Shown here: positions 6,264 to 6,851 of the stretch, piece by piece
Position numbering within the stretch: position 1 is the first letter of the stretch
How the letters are laid out: each line of letters begins with the position of its first letter
Assembly (NCBI GenBank): GCA_013214985.1
Contig: JABSRY010000129.1
Span: forward strand, 1 to 6,851
Origin: Hyphomicrobiales bacterium
Lineage (GTDB): Bacteria; Pseudomonadota; Alphaproteobacteria; Rhizobiales; OSC116
Reading direction: 5' to 3'
Length of the DNA: 6,851 nt
The notes under the pieces: model-generated
The model's database searches: none
Told to the model about the DNA's origin: nothing
The model's input: only the letters and a program-made list of their open reading frames with translations
Position numbers and translations under genes: made by a program

Positions 6264-6482
6264 TAATGAGCCCCCCTGAGCAATCGTTGATAACGAATTT
6301 CTTATTTGATCATTAGTTTCAAGGATCGCACTTAATGAAGCCTCAAACAGCTGCTTATTTTCTTCCTGTTTGAATTTATCCAACCTAGGGAATGCGTTAC
6401 CTAAGATATCTTTGACAGTGTCATAATAAACACCCCCTGCTATGGCGCCCCATGTGAACTCTACAAGTTGATTTAAATCCAT
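6177..6482 (-). CDS. Putative membrane-active effector: Bell/HeLo-like helical domain plus C-terminal RHIM-like motif
   Basis: This 101-aa protein is the first gene of the operon, with a GGGGA site eight to nine bases before the ATG. Residues 1-70 are predicted helical. The first helix (about 5-28) is rich in aromatic and small residues (EFTWGAIAGGVYY) and could insert into a membrane; two further charged helices follow (about 35-55 and 57-68). After a Gly-Gly turn (70-71), the C-terminal 30 residues are beta-prone and carry VIVGNHNTI (89-97), matching the core in the next gene's product. Small proteins with an N-terminal helical killer domain and a C-terminal amyloid motif are known from fungi (HET-S HeLo) and bacteria (Bell domain with BASS motifs). 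I infer a dormant pore-forming or membrane-damaging effector released by motif templating. No sequence identity to a named Bell family could be tested. Confidence 0.6.
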   Translation of the reverse strand: MDLNQLVEFTWGAIAGGVYYDTVKDILGNAFPRLDKFKQEENKQLFEASLSAILETNDQIRNSLSTIAQGGSLEVTNITTGNIESGGAVIVGNHNTIGGAK

Positions 6483-6506
6483 TATTAATCCCCAGTTATT
6501 ATCCTT

Positions 6507-6535
6507 TTTATATGGTATCAGTCAGTTACAATAAA
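6507..6535 (-). promoter_or_regulatory. Weak candidate promoter of the ABC-3C operon
   Basis: Reading leftward, TATAAA (6507-6512) forms a good -10 box. At 17 bases spacing the -35 position holds only TTTATT (6530-6535), a poor match. The surrounding DNA is strongly A+T-rich, so false matches are easy. The operon may also receive transcription from the host dusA promoter to the right. Confidence 0.3.
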
Positions 6536-6593
6536 AACATGTAAAAAATCACAAACCAAGTAATTAAATAATTTTTTAGCAGGTGATGTTTAG

Positions 6594-6633
6594 GTCCCCC
6601 TATAAACACCAGACCCCCTATAGTCCCCCTTGA
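6594..6633. repeat. Three short C-rich direct repeats beside the att junction
   Basis: The plus strand shows GTCCCCCTATA (6594-6604), GACCCCCTATA (6612-6622) and GTCCCCCTTGA (6623-6633), with starts 18 and 11 bases apart. They lie 20-60 bases inside the element from the broken dusA. Tyrosine recombinases bind arm-type direct repeats at such positions, so these are candidate integrase or excisionase arm sites. An imperfect inverted repeat (GGTGATGTTTAGG at about 6581-6594 against TATAAACACC at 6601-6610) overlaps them. No other gene is visible between 6483 and 6652. Confidence 0.45.
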
Positions 6634-6652
6634 AATAGACCAAGCCTTTAAT

Positions 6653-6736
6653 TTAAAGAAAGTCCGTCCAATCCAACATAGGGGCAATCGAAAAACGCCC
6701 AGGGGCATGAACACTGGTGGTAACTGGCTTGGTCAT
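6653..6736 (-). pseudogene. dusA: 5' fragment of dusA (tRNA-dihydrouridine synthase A) cut by integration
   Basis: A 27-codon frame runs from ATG at 6734-6736 to TAA at 6653-6655. It reads MTKPVTTSVHAP and then GRFSIAPMLDWTD (13-25), the highly conserved start of DusA, where E. coli has GRFSVAPMLDWTDRHCRYF. After Asp25 the frame continues only with Phe-Leu-stop, while real DusA (about 330 aa) goes on with RHCRYF. The enzyme reduces U20/U20a in the tRNA D-loop using FMN and NADPH, but this fragment cannot. The break marks the insertion point of the element. A full dusA with a substituted 5' end is expected at the other end, outside the window. A 62-codon frame overlapping it (6526-6714) is a shifted reading of the same DNA. 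Confidence 0.88.
6655..6695. other. Probable attachment-site junction (attL or attR) in dusA
   Basis: Homology to dusA stops at 6662 and non-homologous element DNA begins to its left, so the crossover lies in or just right of 6655-6662. The core shared with the other junction probably covers part of the codons for IAPMLDWTD. Its exact limits need the other end of the element. The integrase gene is not in this window and should be at the far end. Confidence 0.6.
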
Positions 6737-6851
6737 TGCTTTATTATCTCTTATCTGGATGCGTAAGTGCGCTGAATTACGTTAGCTGCTTTCAAATTCG
6801 TGCGGCAGCGAAGCCGCGACGATGAAAAACAAGGGGGCGATCATACACCTT
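6737..6851. other. Host chromosomal flank: upstream region of dusA
   Basis: This should be native chromosome carrying the dusA promoter and leader. It contains a short hairpin (GCGGC-AGCGAA-GCCGC, 6802-6817) without a T-run on either strand. Two short minus-strand frames are open to the window edge (stops at about 6792-6794 and 6783-6785), so the tail of an upstream gene may lie here, but neither can be supported. No convincing -35/-10 pair stands out. Confidence 0.5.

Noticed and set aside
6526..6714. 62-codon minus-strand frame across the att junction
   Set aside because: It reads the dusA fragment in the wrong frame and continues through A+T-rich intergenic DNA; the DusA signature is in another frame.
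6802..6817. GC-rich hairpin upstream of dusA as a terminator
   Set aside because: The stem is only five pairs and no T-run follows on either strand.
6737..6851. Tail of a gene upstream of dusA
   Set aside because: Two different short frames are open to the edge and neither has a recognisable C-terminus; too little sequence is available.

Overview
The window reads as one end of an integrated temperate prophage or prophage-derived island in a moderately A+T-rich gammaproteobacterium. Protein style suggests a marine genus such as Shewanella, Vibrio or Pseudoalteromonas, but the genus cannot be fixed from this sequence. The right-hand end is identified by the first 25 codons of a host dusA gene (tRNA-dihydrouridine synthase A) at 6662-6736, minus strand. 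This fragment breaks off directly after its conserved RFSIAPMLDWTD motif and is followed by unrelated DNA. The 5' end of dusA is a known prophage and island integration site, so nearly everything left of about 6660 is probably mobile DNA.

Left block (1-1791, minus strand): a compact early phage operon. In transcription order it holds a PrtN-like activator, a CII-family regulator (phage CP76/P2 CII type), two small unknown proteins and an unknown protein that runs off the window. Divergent from it is an S24/LexA-type repressor (1929-3068, plus strand). Its DNA-binding part is unusual: three CI-type helix-turn-helix repeats, two of them recently duplicated. The intergenic control region carries repeated CTCAA half-sites and a 12-bp palindrome. 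Downstream on the plus strand is a small two-helix membrane protein, and then a strong bidirectional terminator (3528-3552).

Right block (3562-6482, minus strand): four overlapping genes forming what I read as an ABC-three-component (ABC-3C) conflict or defence system. They encode a 101-aa putative helical effector, a 205-aa protein with an ABC-3C C-terminal-type domain, an 81-aa middle component and a 589-aa SMC/Rad50-like ABC ATPase. The most notable signal is a shared short motif with the RHIM-type core V-x-V-G-x-x-N-x-I. It occurs at the C-terminus of the 101-aa protein and again at the N-terminus of the 205-aa protein. This is the layout expected for amyloid-like or prion-like recruitment of a small membrane-active effector by a sensor module. 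I infer an ABC ATPase sensor that passes its signal through the middle component and the motif-bearing protein to a Bell/HeLo-like killer protein.

The defence operon lies just inside the att junction and points the same way as the broken dusA. Host dusA transcription could therefore run into it in the lysogen. The repressor and its divergent early operon would control lysogeny, while the membrane protein and ABC-3C operon look like lysogen-expressed accessory cargo.
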